NCBI GenBank assembly: GCA_023409535.1
Contig: JAEYGZ010000037.1
Span: 62,001 to 126,000 of the forward strand
Direction of reading: 5' to 3'
Origin: Bacillota bacterium
GTDB lineage: Bacteria > Bacillota > Clostridia > Lachnospirales > Lachnospiraceae
Length of the DNA stretch: 64,000 nt
In this document: positions 26,599-34,395 of the stretch, piece by piece
Layout of the letters: each line of letters opens with the position of its first letter
Position numbering within the stretch: the first letter of the stretch is position 1
Made by a program: the position numbers and the translations under genes
The notes under the pieces: model-generated
Told to the model about the DNA's origin: nothing
Database searches by the model: none
Seen by the model: only the letters and a program-made list of their open reading frames with translations

Positions 26599-28593
26599 AT
26601 GAAAAGAGGAAAAGTTCTCTTACATTTCATTATATTGGCGGCCGCGGCTGTTTTATCCGGCAGCGACTGCAAAGCAACCGGGCAGGAAGATACGGCTGTC
26701 ATTACTTCCTTTGCTTTCAGTAATGATACCTATGCGGATACCCAGTGGAATATTGATAATCCCGGCCATTATATCTATCTGAGCGATATCGGCAGATTGA
26801 ATAAGGAGGCGGTGGAAGGCGTCGATATGGATGTCATCGAAGCCTGGGCATCCCTGAAGGAAGCAGCGGAAGAAAAGCGTGAGGTTATTGTAGCAATCAT
26901 TGATACCGGCGTTGACTACATGCACCCGGAGCTGGTTGATCATATGTGGATGAATCCGGGAGAGATACCGGATGACAATATTGACAATGATAATAACGGC
27001 TATATTGACGATGTATATGGCTGGGACTTCTATAACAATGATGCTACGGTCTGCCATTATCAATACTCGGAGAAGCTGGGTAAGAACTTATCCCTTCCTC
27101 AGGATAATGATGATCATGGTACCCATGTAGCCGGAATCATTGCAGCCTCCGCGGATAACGGGATAGGAATTGCCGGTGTAGCCTCGGGCGTGGATGTAAA
27201 GATTATGTCTTTGAAGATCAATGGGGGACCCAAAGGAACAGGGAGTCTGACCTCGGCTGTGGAAGCAATCAAATACGCAACCATGATGGGAGCGGATATC
27301 TGTAATTTAAGCTGGGGTACCTCCCAGTACAGCCCCTCATTAAAGCAGGCCATAGAGGAATCGAATATGCTGTTTGTGGCAGCGGCCGGAAATTCCGGTG
27401 ATAATAATAATGACAGCCCCATCTATCCGGCAGGTTTTAATCTGGATAATCTGATCTCGGTGACGTTCATTGATCCGGCAGGGGAGCTGACGCTATTATC
27501 AAATTACGGTTCTGATACGGTAGATTTGGCGGCACCCGGCGAGGATATCTTCAGTACCGTAGTTGGAGCTTATGCACCCATGAGCGGCTCCTCCATGGCG
27601 GCACCTCAGGTGTCGGCGGTGGCAGCTATGATCTATGCCGGCAAGGAGCATATTTATGCGGCTGATGTTAAGAAGCTTATTATTGACCATATCAAAACCA
27701 TGCCGAAGCTGGAGGGATATTTAAGGCACAGCGGTATCCCAAGCGCCAATCAGGCCATCCTCGCAAGCGGCGATTTGCTCCAGGATGATCAGGCACCGTC
27801 TTTGATCCTGCAAACCTCGTATAATAAGGGAGAGCTGCAGATCCCGGTTGCTGCGGAGGACATAGGTCCATCCGGAATTCGGGTAGTCAAGTGGAACGTG
27901 GGGGAGAAGACCCTGCAGGACTTCGCCCATGGAGTGAATGGAAAGGAAATTGAAGACAATCTTGTTACGGTAACTAAGCCTGGCAAATATACCTTCTATG
28001 CATCGGATTACGCCGGCAATGAGACCATACAAGTGTATGAGGTGCTGGATGATACCACGGCACCCAAGATAACAACTTCCTATACAGTTTCTGAAGATTA
28101 TAAGACCAGAACGGTAACCGTTAAGGTCAGCGATACGCAAAGTCAGGTAAAGCGCCTGGAATATATGAACGGAATAAAGAAAGCGGAAGAATTTCTTCCC
28201 GCATCGGCCGGTCTTGAGATACCGGTTATCGATGGCGAGGCACAGTTTAAAGTAAAGGAAGACGGAACCTATACCGTGTTTGTGATTGATAACAGGGGCA
28301 ATATGGCAGTGAAAAATATCCTGGTGAAAACGGTCAAGGCGACAAAGCTTAAATTGTCCAGTACGGCAAAAACCATGCAGACAGGGGATCAATACTCCCT
28401 GCATGCAGCAGTTACCCCGGCTGAGACCACGGACAGGATAACCTACATAAGTTCCAATAAAACCGTAGCAACCGTCTCCTCCGCCGGTAAGATCAAAGCA
28501 TTGAAGAACGGCGTAGCCACAATCACTGTACGTACCTCAGGCGGACTCACCGCAACCTGCGTCATCACCGTCAAGCAAAATTCATCTGCATAG
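26599..28593 (+). CDS. Secreted subtilisin-like serine protease with Big2 domain
   Basis: A 664-residue S8 protease. A signal peptide (basic start, hydrophobic 7-20) is followed by the catalytic domain with Asp102 (AIIDTGVDY), His173 (DDHGTHVAGI), oxyanion Asn265 (AAGNSG) and Ser332 (SGSSMAAPQ). An Asp/Asn-rich stretch at 124-143 (DDNIDNDNNGYIDD) looks like a calcium-binding insertion. After about residue 400 come beta-sandwich-like repeats and a C-terminal Big2 (Ig-like) domain (about 580-660, with the typical SSNKTVATVSSAGKIKAL). There is no anchor motif, so probably released or held to the wall non-covalently. Confidence 0.92.
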   Translation: MKRGKVLLHFIILAAAAVLSGSDCKATGQEDTAVITSFAFSNDTYADTQWNIDNPGHYIYLSDIGRLNKEAVEGVDMDVIEAWASLKEAAEEKREVIVAIIDTGVDYMHPELVDHMWMNPGEIPDDNIDNDNNGYIDDVYGWDFYNNDATVCHYQYSEKLGKNLSLPQDNDDHGTHVAGIIAASADNGIGIAGVASGVDVKIMSLKINGGPKGTGSLTSAVEAIKYATMMGADICNLSWGTSQYSPSLKQAIEESNMLFVAAAGNSGDNNNDSPIYPAGFNLDNLISVTFIDPAGELTLLSNYGSDTVDLAAPGEDIFSTVVGAYAPMSGSSMAAPQVSAVAAMIYAGKEHIYAADVKKLIIDHIKTMPKLEGYLRHSGIPSANQAILASGDLLQDDQAPSLILQTSYNKGELQIPVAAEDIGPSGIRVVKWNVGEKTLQDFAHGVNGKEIEDNLVTVTKPGKYTFYASDYAGNETIQVYEVLDDTTAPKITTSYTVSEDYKTRTVTVKVSDTQSQVKRLEYMNGIKKAEEFLPASAGLEIPVIDGEAQFKVKEDGTYTVFVIDNRGNMAVKNILVKTVKATKLKLSSTAKTMQTGDQYSLHAAVTPAETTDRITYISSNKTVATVSSAGKIKALKNGVATITVRTSGGLTATCVITVKQNSSA

Positions 28594-28598
28594 AAAAA

Positions 28599-28642
28599 AT
28601 CCGCTTGCATTATCAGCATTATTTGCTATAATGTAAGCGGAT
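28599..28642. repeat. 15-bp inverted repeat overlapping a promoter
   Basis: Bases 28599-28613 pair with 28628-28642 (14 of 15). Read on the minus strand the stem is followed by T6, a terminator signature; on the plus strand it is followed by A residues. Confidence 0.7.
28605..28632 (+). promoter_or_regulatory. Promoter P1 of rpmG-secE-nusG
   Basis: TTGCAT (28605-28610), a 16-base spacer and TATAAT (28627-28632). Both boxes fall inside the inverted repeat at 28599. Confidence 0.6.
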
Positions 28643-28652
28643 AAAAAATATA

Positions 28653-28681
28653 TTGACGTAGACTTTGGTCTATGATATATT
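28653..28681 (+). promoter_or_regulatory. Promoter P2 of rpmG-secE-nusG
   Basis: TTGACG (28653-28658), a 17-base spacer and TATATT (28676-28681), 97 bases before the rpmG start. It would give a second start site 50 bases downstream of P1. Confidence 0.55.
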
Positions 28682-28777
28682 AAGAAAGCAAAGAAAGAGG
28701 GCTTTTTTTTTATGCCTAAAAAAAGGCTGTTGCAAAGTTAAGCGAATGCGCTACAAGAGAAATCGGAGGTGGATATT

Positions 28778-28927
28778 GTGCGCGTAAAAATCACATTGGC
28801 ATGTACAGATTGCAAACAACGCAATTACAACACGACCAAGGAAAAGAAGACACATCCAGACAGAATGGAAACAAAGAAGTATTGTAAGTTCTGCAGAACC
28901 CACACACTACACAAAGAAACCAAATAA
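28778..28927 (+). CDS. rpmG: 50S ribosomal protein L33
   Basis: A 49-residue protein, VRVKITLACTDCKQRNYNTT at the start, with two CxxC pairs (CTDC and CKFC) that make the zinc-ribbon form of L33, and the family C-terminus RTHTLHKETK. GTG start at 28778 with CGGAGGTGG upstream. It precedes secE by 23 bases, the usual Firmicutes order rpmG-secE-nusG. Confidence 0.95.
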   Translation: MRVKITLACTDCKQRNYNTTKEKKTHPDRMETKKYCKFCRTHTLHKETK

Positions 28928-28950
28928 TTAGTCTGAAAGGAAATGCAAAC

Positions 28951-29163
28951 ATGGGAGAAGTGACAAACACTACAGCCGAAAAAGCTCCAAAGAAAAGCTG
29001 GTTCAAGGGTTTGAAATCCGAATTTGCCAAGATTATCTGGCCGGATAGAGATGCTCTTACAAGGCGAACCGTTGCTGTCATTATTACCACCTTTATCTTA
29101 GGGTTAATTATTTACGTACTGGATTATGTAGTTGAACTCGGTATAGGAATCATTTTAGGATAA
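28951..29163 (+). CDS. secE: Preprotein translocase subunit SecE
   Basis: A 70-residue single-span SecE. A short charged N-terminus is followed by the conserved amphipathic segment WFKGLKSEFAKIIWPDRDAL and one membrane helix (about 43-66). It clamps SecY in the translocon. GAAAGGAAATG precedes the ATG region; nusG starts 10 bases after its stop. Confidence 0.94.
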   Translation: MGEVTNTTAEKAPKKSWFKGLKSEFAKIIWPDRDALTRRTVAVIITTFILGLIIYVLDYVVELGIGIILG

Positions 29164-29173
29164 GGGTGAGGAT

Positions 29174-29695
29174 ATGTCAGAGGCTAATTGGTACGTTGTT
29201 CACACCTATTCAGGGTATGAGAACAAAGTAAAAGCGAACATTGAGAAAACAATCGAAAACAGAAAGTTGCAGGATCAGATCCTTGAAGTATCTGTTCCGA
29301 TGCAGGATGTCATCGAAGTTAAGAACGGTGTTAAGAAACGTGTGCAGAAGAAGATGTTTCCTGGCTATGTACTTCTCCATATGGTCATGAATGATGATGT
29401 ATGGTATGTAGTTCGTAACACCAGAGGTGTAACAGGCTTTGTCGGCCCTGATTCAAAGCAGCCGGTTCCGTTATCCGATCTTGAGATGAAGAGCATGGGA
29501 ATCAAATCCGATGAAGTTACCGTTGATTTTGAACTTGGTGATACCGTTACGGTTACTTCCGGCGTATGGGAGAATACTACCGGTGTGATCAAACAAATCA
29601 ATACCCATAAGCAGATTGTTACAATCAGCGTGGATATGTTCGGACGTGAAACTCCGGTTGAGATTGGGTTCAGTGAAGTTAAGGTTCGCAGATAA
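29174..29695 (+). CDS. nusG: Transcription elongation/termination factor NusG
   Basis: A 173-residue NusG with an NGN domain (WYVVHTYSGYENKVKANIEK at the start, FPGYVLLHM near 61-69) and a C-terminal KOW domain (DTVTVTSGVWENTTGVIKQI near 122-141). Binds RNA polymerase and links it to Rho or the ribosome. Position between secE and rplK is standard. Confidence 0.96.
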   Translation: MSEANWYVVHTYSGYENKVKANIEKTIENRKLQDQILEVSVPMQDVIEVKNGVKKRVQKKMFPGYVLLHMVMNDDVWYVVRNTRGVTGFVGPDSKQPVPLSDLEMKSMGIKSDEVTVDFELGDTVTVTSGVWENTTGVIKQINTHKQIVTISVDMFGRETPVEIGFSEVKVRR

Positions 29696-29703
29696 GTTAG
29701 TAA

Positions 29704-29753
29704 TTTTACAATTGCTAACCGTTAACGATTTTACAATTGTTAACCATTAACGA
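29704..29753 (+). repeat. Two tandem 25-bp repeats in the nusG-rplK gap
   Basis: Bases 29704-29728 and 29729-29753 are head-to-tail copies with 23 of 25 identities (TTTTACAATTG-TAACC-TTAACGA pattern), followed by a decayed partial copy to about 29768. A small hairpin AAACGG/CCGTTT follows at about 29773-29792. Confidence 0.75.
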
Positions 29754-29804
29754 TTCCATAATCGTTAAGTATAAACGGCTTTACATCCGTTTACAGCAGT
29801 TACC

Positions 29805-29845
29805 GTGGGAGGGAAATCCCCGCAAACACCACATTTATCAGGAGG
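29805..29845 (+). promoter_or_regulatory. rplK leader element GTGGGAGG...ACCAC
   Basis: GTGGGAGG (29805-29812) and ACCAC (29828-29832) can pair as GTGG/CCAC around GGGAAATCCC, 7 bases before the AGGAGG of rplK. The same two boxes bracket the rplA leader, suggesting a ribosomal-protein binding site, possibly L1. Confidence 0.5.
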
Positions 29846-29854
29846 TATGCTATT

Positions 29855-30280
29855 ATGGCAAAAAAAGTTACAGGTTATATCAAATTACAGATTCCAGCAG
29901 GCAAGGCTACGCCGGCTCCCCCGGTTGGTCCCGCGCTTGGTCAGCATGGTGTAAACATTGTTCAGTTTACCAAGGAATTTAATGCAAGAACAGCAGATCA
30001 GGATGGTATTATTACACCCGTAGTTATCACCGTATATGCAGACAGAAGCTTCAGCTTCGTAACAAAGACCCCTCCGGCAGCAGTTTTAATTAAGAAGACT
30101 CTTAATCTGAAGTCCGGATCCGCTACTCCTAACAAGACAAAGGTAGCAAAGCTTTCTAAGGCAGATCTTAGAAAAATCGCAGAACTGAAAATGCCTGACT
30201 TAAATGCGGCAAGCGTTGAAGCAGCAATGAGCATGATTGCCGGCACCGCTAGAAGCATGGGCGTTACTATTGAAGAATAA
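29855..30280 (+). CDS. rplK: 50S ribosomal protein L11
   Basis: A 141-residue L11 with the family start KVTGYIKLQIPAGKATPAPP and the conserved GTARSMGVTIEE end. It binds the GTPase centre of 23S rRNA. AGGAGG lies 9 bases before the ATG. A 160-base leader with repeats and a pairing element lies upstream; rplA follows after a second structured leader. Confidence 0.96.
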   Translation: MAKKVTGYIKLQIPAGKATPAPPVGPALGQHGVNIVQFTKEFNARTADQDGIITPVVITVYADRSFSFVTKTPPAAVLIKKTLNLKSGSATPNKTKVAKLSKADLRKIAELKMPDLNAASVEAAMSMIAGTARSMGVTIEE

Positions 30281-30324
30281 GACAGCGTGGTTGAAAGAGA
30301 CTATGCGATTTAGAATCTAATAAC

Positions 30325-30476
30325 GTGGGAGGATAGCCTGACAAAAAGCATTGTCAGGACCGAATGTCAAAGCACATTCGTGACGAATACGGTAACCTGT
30401 ATTCGCGGGTTTCGGCAAAGTCCATGTAAAAGTGGCGCATGAAATTCCGCTTTCTCCGATAAAACCACTAGGAGGT
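30325..30476 (+). promoter_or_regulatory. Structured rplA leader, GTGGGAGG...ACCAC
   Basis: GTGGGAGG (30325-30332) and ACCAC (30464-30468) enclose three tidy hairpins: CCTGAC/GTCAGG (30337-30358), CGAATGT/ACATTCG (30361-30380) and CGAATAC/GTATTCG (30384-30405). ACCAC ends one base before the AGGAGG of rplA, so GTGG/CCAC pairing would crowd that site. Probable autoregulatory RNA. Confidence 0.6.
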
Positions 30477-30483
30477 TTATAGA

Positions 30484-31176
30484 ATGAAAAGAGGAAAGAA
30501 ATATCAAGACTCTGCAAAATTAATCGACAAAGCAGTACAGTACGATGCAACAGAAGCAATCGGCCTGGTGAAGAAATCAGCAGTTGCTAAATTCGATGAG
30601 ACCATCGAAGCACACATCAGACTTGGCGTTGATGGACGTCATGCTGATCAGCAGGTTCGTGGTGCGGTAGTATTACCTCACGGAACCGGTAAGACAGTAC
30701 GTGTGCTCGTATTTGCAAAGGGTGATAAGGCTAACGAGGCTCAGGCTGCCGGTGCTGACTTTGTTGGTGCAGATGATTTAGTACCTAAGATCCAGAATGA
30801 AAACTGGTTTGAATTTGACGTAGTAGTAGCAACACCTGATATGATGGGTGTCGTTGGTCGTTTGGGACGTGTTCTCGGACCCAAGGGCTTAATGCCAAAT
30901 CCTAAGGCCGGAACAGTTACCATGGATGTGGCGAAGGCAATCGCAGAAATCAAAGCCGGTAAGATCGAGTACAGACTTGACAAGACTAACATCATCCATG
31001 TTCCTGTTGGTAAGGCTTCCTTTACCGAGGAACAGTTGAATGACAACTTCCAGACCTTAATTGGCGCTGTTGTTAAGGCTAAGCCCTCCGCAGCAAAGGG
31101 ACAGTATTTAAGAAGCGTAACTTTAGCTTCTACTATGGGTCCTGGCGTAAAGCTGAACACGGCGAAGTTAGGATAG
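30484..31176 (+). CDS. rplA: 50S ribosomal protein L1
   Basis: A 230-residue L1 (start MKRGKKYQDSAKLIDKAVQY; GRLGRVLGPKGLMPNPKAGT near 129-148). It forms the L1 stalk and in other bacteria represses its own operon by binding mRNA. AGGAGGT precedes the ATG by 7 bases and is the last base-paired neighbour of the leader element above. Confidence 0.96.
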   Translation: MKRGKKYQDSAKLIDKAVQYDATEAIGLVKKSAVAKFDETIEAHIRLGVDGRHADQQVRGAVVLPHGTGKTVRVLVFAKGDKANEAQAAGADFVGADDLVPKIQNENWFEFDVVVATPDMMGVVGRLGRVLGPKGLMPNPKAGTVTMDVAKAIAEIKAGKIEYRLDKTNIIHVPVGKASFTEEQLNDNFQTLIGAVVKAKPSAAKGQYLRSVTLASTMGPGVKLNTAKLG

Positions 31177-31237
31177 TGTGAATAGACTCGCATAAAGCAT
31201 ACGGGTCATAATAACAATTCACATTTGGAATTTAGTG

Positions 31238-31267
31238 TTGACACAGTAATGTTGTCCATGCTATAAT
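31238..31267 (+). promoter_or_regulatory. Promoter of rplJ-rplL
   Basis: TTGACA (31238-31243), an 18-base spacer and TATAAT (31262-31267). It starts a leader of about 220 bases carrying the L10-binding element. Confidence 0.8.
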
Positions 31268-31279
31268 GCATTTTGTGTG

Positions 31280-31398
31280 TGAGTAATGTGTGAAACATTA
31301 CACTGCACAGTAATAGCTGCCGAAGACAGTAGGTGCCGTAAGGCGTAAGGTGTCGCCGCCTACCGAGGAAAGTTGATTTAAATCGTATTGATTTATTG
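31280..31398 (+). ncRNA. L10 leader (L10/L12-binding autoregulatory RNA)
   Basis: The leader holds GTAATGT/ACATTAC, then GCTGCCGAAGACAGTAGGTG (31316-31335) and CCTACCGAGGAAA (31359-31371), which pair as TAGG/CCTA and match the conserved L10 leader kink-turn region. In Firmicutes, L10 with L12 binds here and favours the downstream terminator. Confidence 0.85.
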
Positions 31399-31399
31399 A

Positions 31400-31432
31400 C
31401 CTCTTTCTGCTTTGGCGGAAAGAGGTTTTTTA
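31400..31432 (+). terminator. Attenuator terminator of the L10 leader
   Basis: CCTCTTTC pairs with GAAAGAGG (extended by GC/GC) and is followed by TTTTTT, 63 bases before rplJ. It lies inside the operon, as expected for an attenuator. Confidence 0.85.
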
Positions 31433-31494
31433 TTCATAACAAGTGAATTGATTTATCGATTCATCCTGTATATCAAAACAAGGAGGTGTACGTA

Positions 31495-31980
31495 ATGGCA
31501 AAAGTTGAACAAAAGCAACCTGTTGTTGAAGAGATCAAAGGATATGTAGTTAAAGCAAAAGCAGCTGTTTTAGTTGATTACCGCGGTTTAACCGTTGCTC
31601 AGGATACAGAGCTTCGTAAGAAATTAAGAGAAGCCGGTGTCGTATACAAGGTATACAAGAACACAATGCTTAACTTTGCATTCAAAGGAACAGAATTTGA
31701 AGCATTAGCAAAGGATTTAAACGGTCCTTCCGCTGTAGCTTTCGGTTTAGAGGATGCAACAGTTCCTGCAAGAGTTTTACTGGAATGCTCAAAGACAATG
31801 CCTAATTTAGAGTTTAAGGCAGGTGTTGTAGAAGGAACTTACTATGATACAAAGGGAATTCAGATTATCGCAACTATCCCTTCCAGAGAAGTTCTTATTT
31901 CCAGATTACTTGGAAGTATGCAGTCACCTATTGCTAACTTTGCTCGTGTCATCAAACAGATCGCAGAGAAGCAGGCATAA
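31495..31980 (+). CDS. rplJ: 50S ribosomal protein L10
   Basis: A 161-residue L10 (KVEQKQPVVEEIKGYVVKAK at the start, AVLVDYRGLTVAQDTELRK near 26-44). It anchors L12 dimers to the ribosome. AAGGAGGTG lies 6 bases before the ATG at 31495. The last 23 bases before its stop are copied 55 bases downstream. Confidence 0.95.
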   Translation: MAKVEQKQPVVEEIKGYVVKAKAAVLVDYRGLTVAQDTELRKKLREAGVVYKVYKNTMLNFAFKGTEFEALAKDLNGPSAVAFGLEDATVPARVLLECSKTMPNLEFKAGVVEGTYYDTKGIQIIATIPSREVLISRLLGSMQSPIANFARVIKQIAEKQA

Positions 31981-32034
31981 GTCAGGGATAGGCTGAAGTG
32001 CAATCTGTTCACAGATTGCAGAGAAGCAGGCATA
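31957..32034 (+). repeat. Duplicated 3' end of rplJ with hairpin
   Basis: CAGATCGCAGAGAAGCAGGC and the next three bases (31957-31979) recur at 32012-32034 with one change. The second copy is joined to a perfect hairpin, TGCAATCTGT/ACAGATTGCA (32000-32021), in the rplJ-rplL gap. Confidence 0.7.
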
Positions 32035-32099
32035 GTTATATTTAATGCTGTAAAAAGAAACGTAACGAAAAAATAAAAATATTGATGGAGGTAAATAAA

Positions 32100-32465
32100 A
32101 TGACAACTCAGGAATTTATCGAGGCTATTAAGGGCCTTACTGTATTAGAATTAAATGATTTAGTAAAAGCATGTGAAGAAGAATTCGGTGTATCCGCAGC
32201 AGCTGGTGTTGTAGTTGCAGCAGCAGGTCCCGCAGCTGCAGCAGAGGAAGAGAAGACAGAGTTTAACGTAGAGTTAACTGAAGCAGGTGCTAACAAGGTT
32301 AAGGTTATCAAGGTTGTTCGTGAAGTAACCGGCTTAGGCTTAAAGGAAGCTAAGGATCTTGTTGATGCAGCTCCTAAGACAATCAAGGAAGGCGCAAGCA
32401 AGGCTGAAGCTGATGATCTTAAGGCTAAGTTAGAAGCAGAAGGCGCTAAGGTTACTTTAAAGTAA
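32100..32465 (+). CDS. rplL: 50S ribosomal protein L7/L12
   Basis: A 121-residue L12: N-terminal dimer domain (TTQEFIEAIKGLTVLELNDL), Ala-rich hinge (about 35-52) and C-terminal factor-binding domain (KVIKVVREVTGLGLKEAKDL). ATGGAGGT lies 7 bases before the ATG at 32100. Last gene of the ribosomal unit. Confidence 0.96.
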   Translation: MTTQEFIEAIKGLTVLELNDLVKACEEEFGVSAAAGVVVAAAGPAAAAEEEKTEFNVELTEAGANKVKVIKVVREVTGLGLKEAKDLVDAAPKTIKEGASKAEADDLKAKLEAEGAKVTLK

Positions 32466-32507
32466 TTAAGTTCTTTCTTTGGTGTACTGTTAAGTCGGAC
32501 AGCATTT

Positions 32508-32536
32508 CCCCTATTCTTCGGAATAGGGGTTTTTTT
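32508..32536 (+). terminator. Terminator of rplJL
   Basis: CCCCTATTC pairs with GAATAGGGG around a TTCG tetraloop, followed by T7. A textbook terminator. Confidence 0.95.
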
Positions 32537-32581
32537 ATACCTGAGAGTTGTATACACATTCTAACATATGGGAGGCAGGAT

Positions 32582-33472
32582 ATGTTGGTGCAATTTAGAA
32601 ACTATACAAATGAAGCGGGAATAACTAAAGATTATTATAAGGTGCGGGAGTTTTTTATAAAATTAGGATATGCACCCTTTACCTATGTAAGATGGGATTG
32701 GATGATCACTCATAGCTATTTGAATAAGTCCGCCATAGGCAGAATCGGTTTATGGGAGGATAATGCTGCAATTGTTGGCATTGCCGCCTTTGACTGTCAG
32801 CCGGGAGAGGCATTTTGCCTTAATTTGCCTGGGTATGATGAGCTAAAGAAAACGATGCTGTATTATTCCGAGGATGCCCTTTCTGAGAATGATAAATTCG
32901 GAATCATCATTCACGATAGGGATCTGGAGTATCAGGAGCTTGCTGCCGGGTGCGGTTATATCGCTACGACCAATCAAGAAAGTGATGCCAGGTTCAATAT
33001 AGAGACAGCGCCTCTTACCTACCAGTTACCGGAGGGGTTTCGGATTACTTCCATGAAAGATACCCCGGACCTGTATCAATACCGGCGCGTTTTATGGAAG
33101 GGTTTCAATCATGAGCTAAATGGAGAAGGTCAATTCTCCTTTTCAGAAGAGGAGGAAAAGGGGGCACAGAAAGAAATGTTTCGTCCGAATGTCGATCTGG
33201 AGTTAAAGGTTGCGGTGGTTGCACCGGACGGTAATTTTGTTTCCTATTGCGGAATGTGGTATGATCCTGAGGCAGGATATGCGGTGGTAGAGCCTGTAGC
33301 AACTGACCCGGATTACCGCAAAATGGGACTGGGAAAGGCAGCAGTTTTAGAAGGCTTGCGCAGGGTTGGGCTAAGAGGAGCAAAAACAGCTTATGTGGGA
33401 TCCTCGCAGCAGTTCTATTATAATATAGGATTCCGGCCGTATACAACTTCGACGGTTTGGAGAAAGCGATGA
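32582..33472 (+). CDS. GNAT-family N-acetyltransferase
   Basis: A 296-residue protein whose C-terminal half carries a GNAT acetyltransferase fold with the acetyl-CoA loop VATDPDYRKMGLGKAAVLEG (about residues 239-258) and a late FYYNIGFRPYTTSTVW strand. The N-terminal half may be a second, degenerate GNAT domain. TGGGAGG precedes the ATG. It stands alone between the ribosomal terminator and glpP. The substrate is unknown. Confidence 0.82.
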   Translation: MLVQFRNYTNEAGITKDYYKVREFFIKLGYAPFTYVRWDWMITHSYLNKSAIGRIGLWEDNAAIVGIAAFDCQPGEAFCLNLPGYDELKKTMLYYSEDALSENDKFGIIIHDRDLEYQELAAGCGYIATTNQESDARFNIETAPLTYQLPEGFRITSMKDTPDLYQYRRVLWKGFNHELNGEGQFSFSEEEEKGAQKEMFRPNVDLELKVAVVAPDGNFVSYCGMWYDPEAGYAVVEPVATDPDYRKMGLGKAAVLEGLRRVGLRGAKTAYVGSSQQFYYNIGFRPYTTSTVWRKR

Positions 33473-33520
33473 GTTACAGCATCAGTCCGGCTCCTTTTTG
33501 CAAAGAGTATTACTAATCTA

Positions 33521-33549
33521 TTGATTAAATATATCAGGAAAGCTATAAT
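33521..33549 (+). promoter_or_regulatory. Promoter of glpP
   Basis: TTGATT (33521-33526), a 17-base spacer and TATAAT (33544-33549), giving a leader of about 100 bases before glpP. Confidence 0.65.
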
Positions 33550-33655
33550 GAAGGAGAAGATACTGTAACTGGGGTTAATCGTAATCGTGATGCCTGAAGC
33601 ATACAATTGTAACAGCGGATCAACTGGAGGCTCCCGGAAAGGCTTGAAGAGTATT

Positions 33656-34222
33656 ATGCACAGAAAATTTATTGATGCGATGGAAGAATGTCCGATTATC
33701 GCAGCGGTTAAAGATATGGATGGCTTAAGCAGATGCCTTGAATCGGACAGTAATATTATCTTTGTCCTATTCGGAGATATCTGTACGATATCACAGATCG
33801 TGAAAACGATAAAAAGTACAGGGCGAATCGTTATCGTACATATTGATTTGATTAATGGTCTTAGTTCAAAGGAAGTATCGGTGGATTTTATTAAAAACAA
33901 TACGGAAGCGGATGGCATTATCTCAACGAAGGTAGGCTTGATCAAGAGAGCAAAGGAGTTGGGTCTATATACGATTTTACGCTTTTTTATCATTGATTCC
34001 ATGGCCTTTGAGAATATCAGGAAGCAAAGCGAAGCGGTAAAGCCGGATTATATCGAGATTTTGCCGGGCGTTATGCCAAAGGTAATCAGTAATATTAAAA
34101 AAATAAGCTCCGTTCCTATCATTGCCGGCGGACTTATCTCTGATAAAGACGATGTAATGGCGGCTTTGTCCGGAGGAGCTGTTTCCATTTCCACGACTAA
34201 CCGGGAAGTATGGTTTATGTAA
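33656..34222 (+). CDS. glpP: Glycerol-3-phosphate responsive antiterminator GlpP
   Basis: A 188-residue GlpP, a TIM-barrel-like RNA-binding antiterminator activated by glycerol-3-phosphate. Diagnostic stretches are IVIVHIDLINGLSSKEVSVD, DGIISTKVGLIKRAKELGLY, PDYIEILPGVMPKVI and PIIAGGLISDKDDV. I choose the ATG at 33656 because it aligns with the B. subtilis GlpP start, although its ribosome site (GGAAAGG, 13 bases away) is weak. The leader terminator at 34396, before the glycerol-3-phosphate oxidation genes, is its likely target. Confidence 0.92.
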   Translation: MHRKFIDAMEECPIIAAVKDMDGLSRCLESDSNIIFVLFGDICTISQIVKTIKSTGRIVIVHIDLINGLSSKEVSVDFIKNNTEADGIISTKVGLIKRAKELGLYTILRFFIIDSMAFENIRKQSEAVKPDYIEILPGVMPKVISNIKKISSVPIIAGGLISDKDDVMAALSGGAVSISTTNREVWFM

Positions 34223-34293
34223 TGCACCTTGCAGGGACTAAGTACATATATTATGATAAGAGTTCATGATTTATAAATTTTTGTTGCATAAAA

Positions 34294-34323
34294 TTGAAAA
34301 CTCTGTTATTATTTGTGTAGTAT
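34294..34323 (+). promoter_or_regulatory. Promoter of the glp operon
   Basis: TTGAAA (34294-34299), an 18-base spacer and TAGTAT (34318-34323), followed by a leader of about 140 bases that ends in a terminator. Confidence 0.5.
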
Positions 34324-34395
34324 GAAATATTGAACAGTGTGTTACAAGACGCTGCTTCAGTAATAAAAATAAAATATGGAATGCATGAGAATGAG

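Noticed and set aside
28711..28740. Nine-codon open frame (MPKKRLLQS) in the rpmG leader
   Set aside because: No close ribosome site and surrounded by A/T runs; too short to support as a gene or leader peptide.
29733..29753. Rex operator in the rplK repeats (TTGTTAACC-ATTAACGA)
   Set aside because: The half-sites are 3 rather than 4 bases apart and one is imperfect; more simply explained by the tandem repeat itself.
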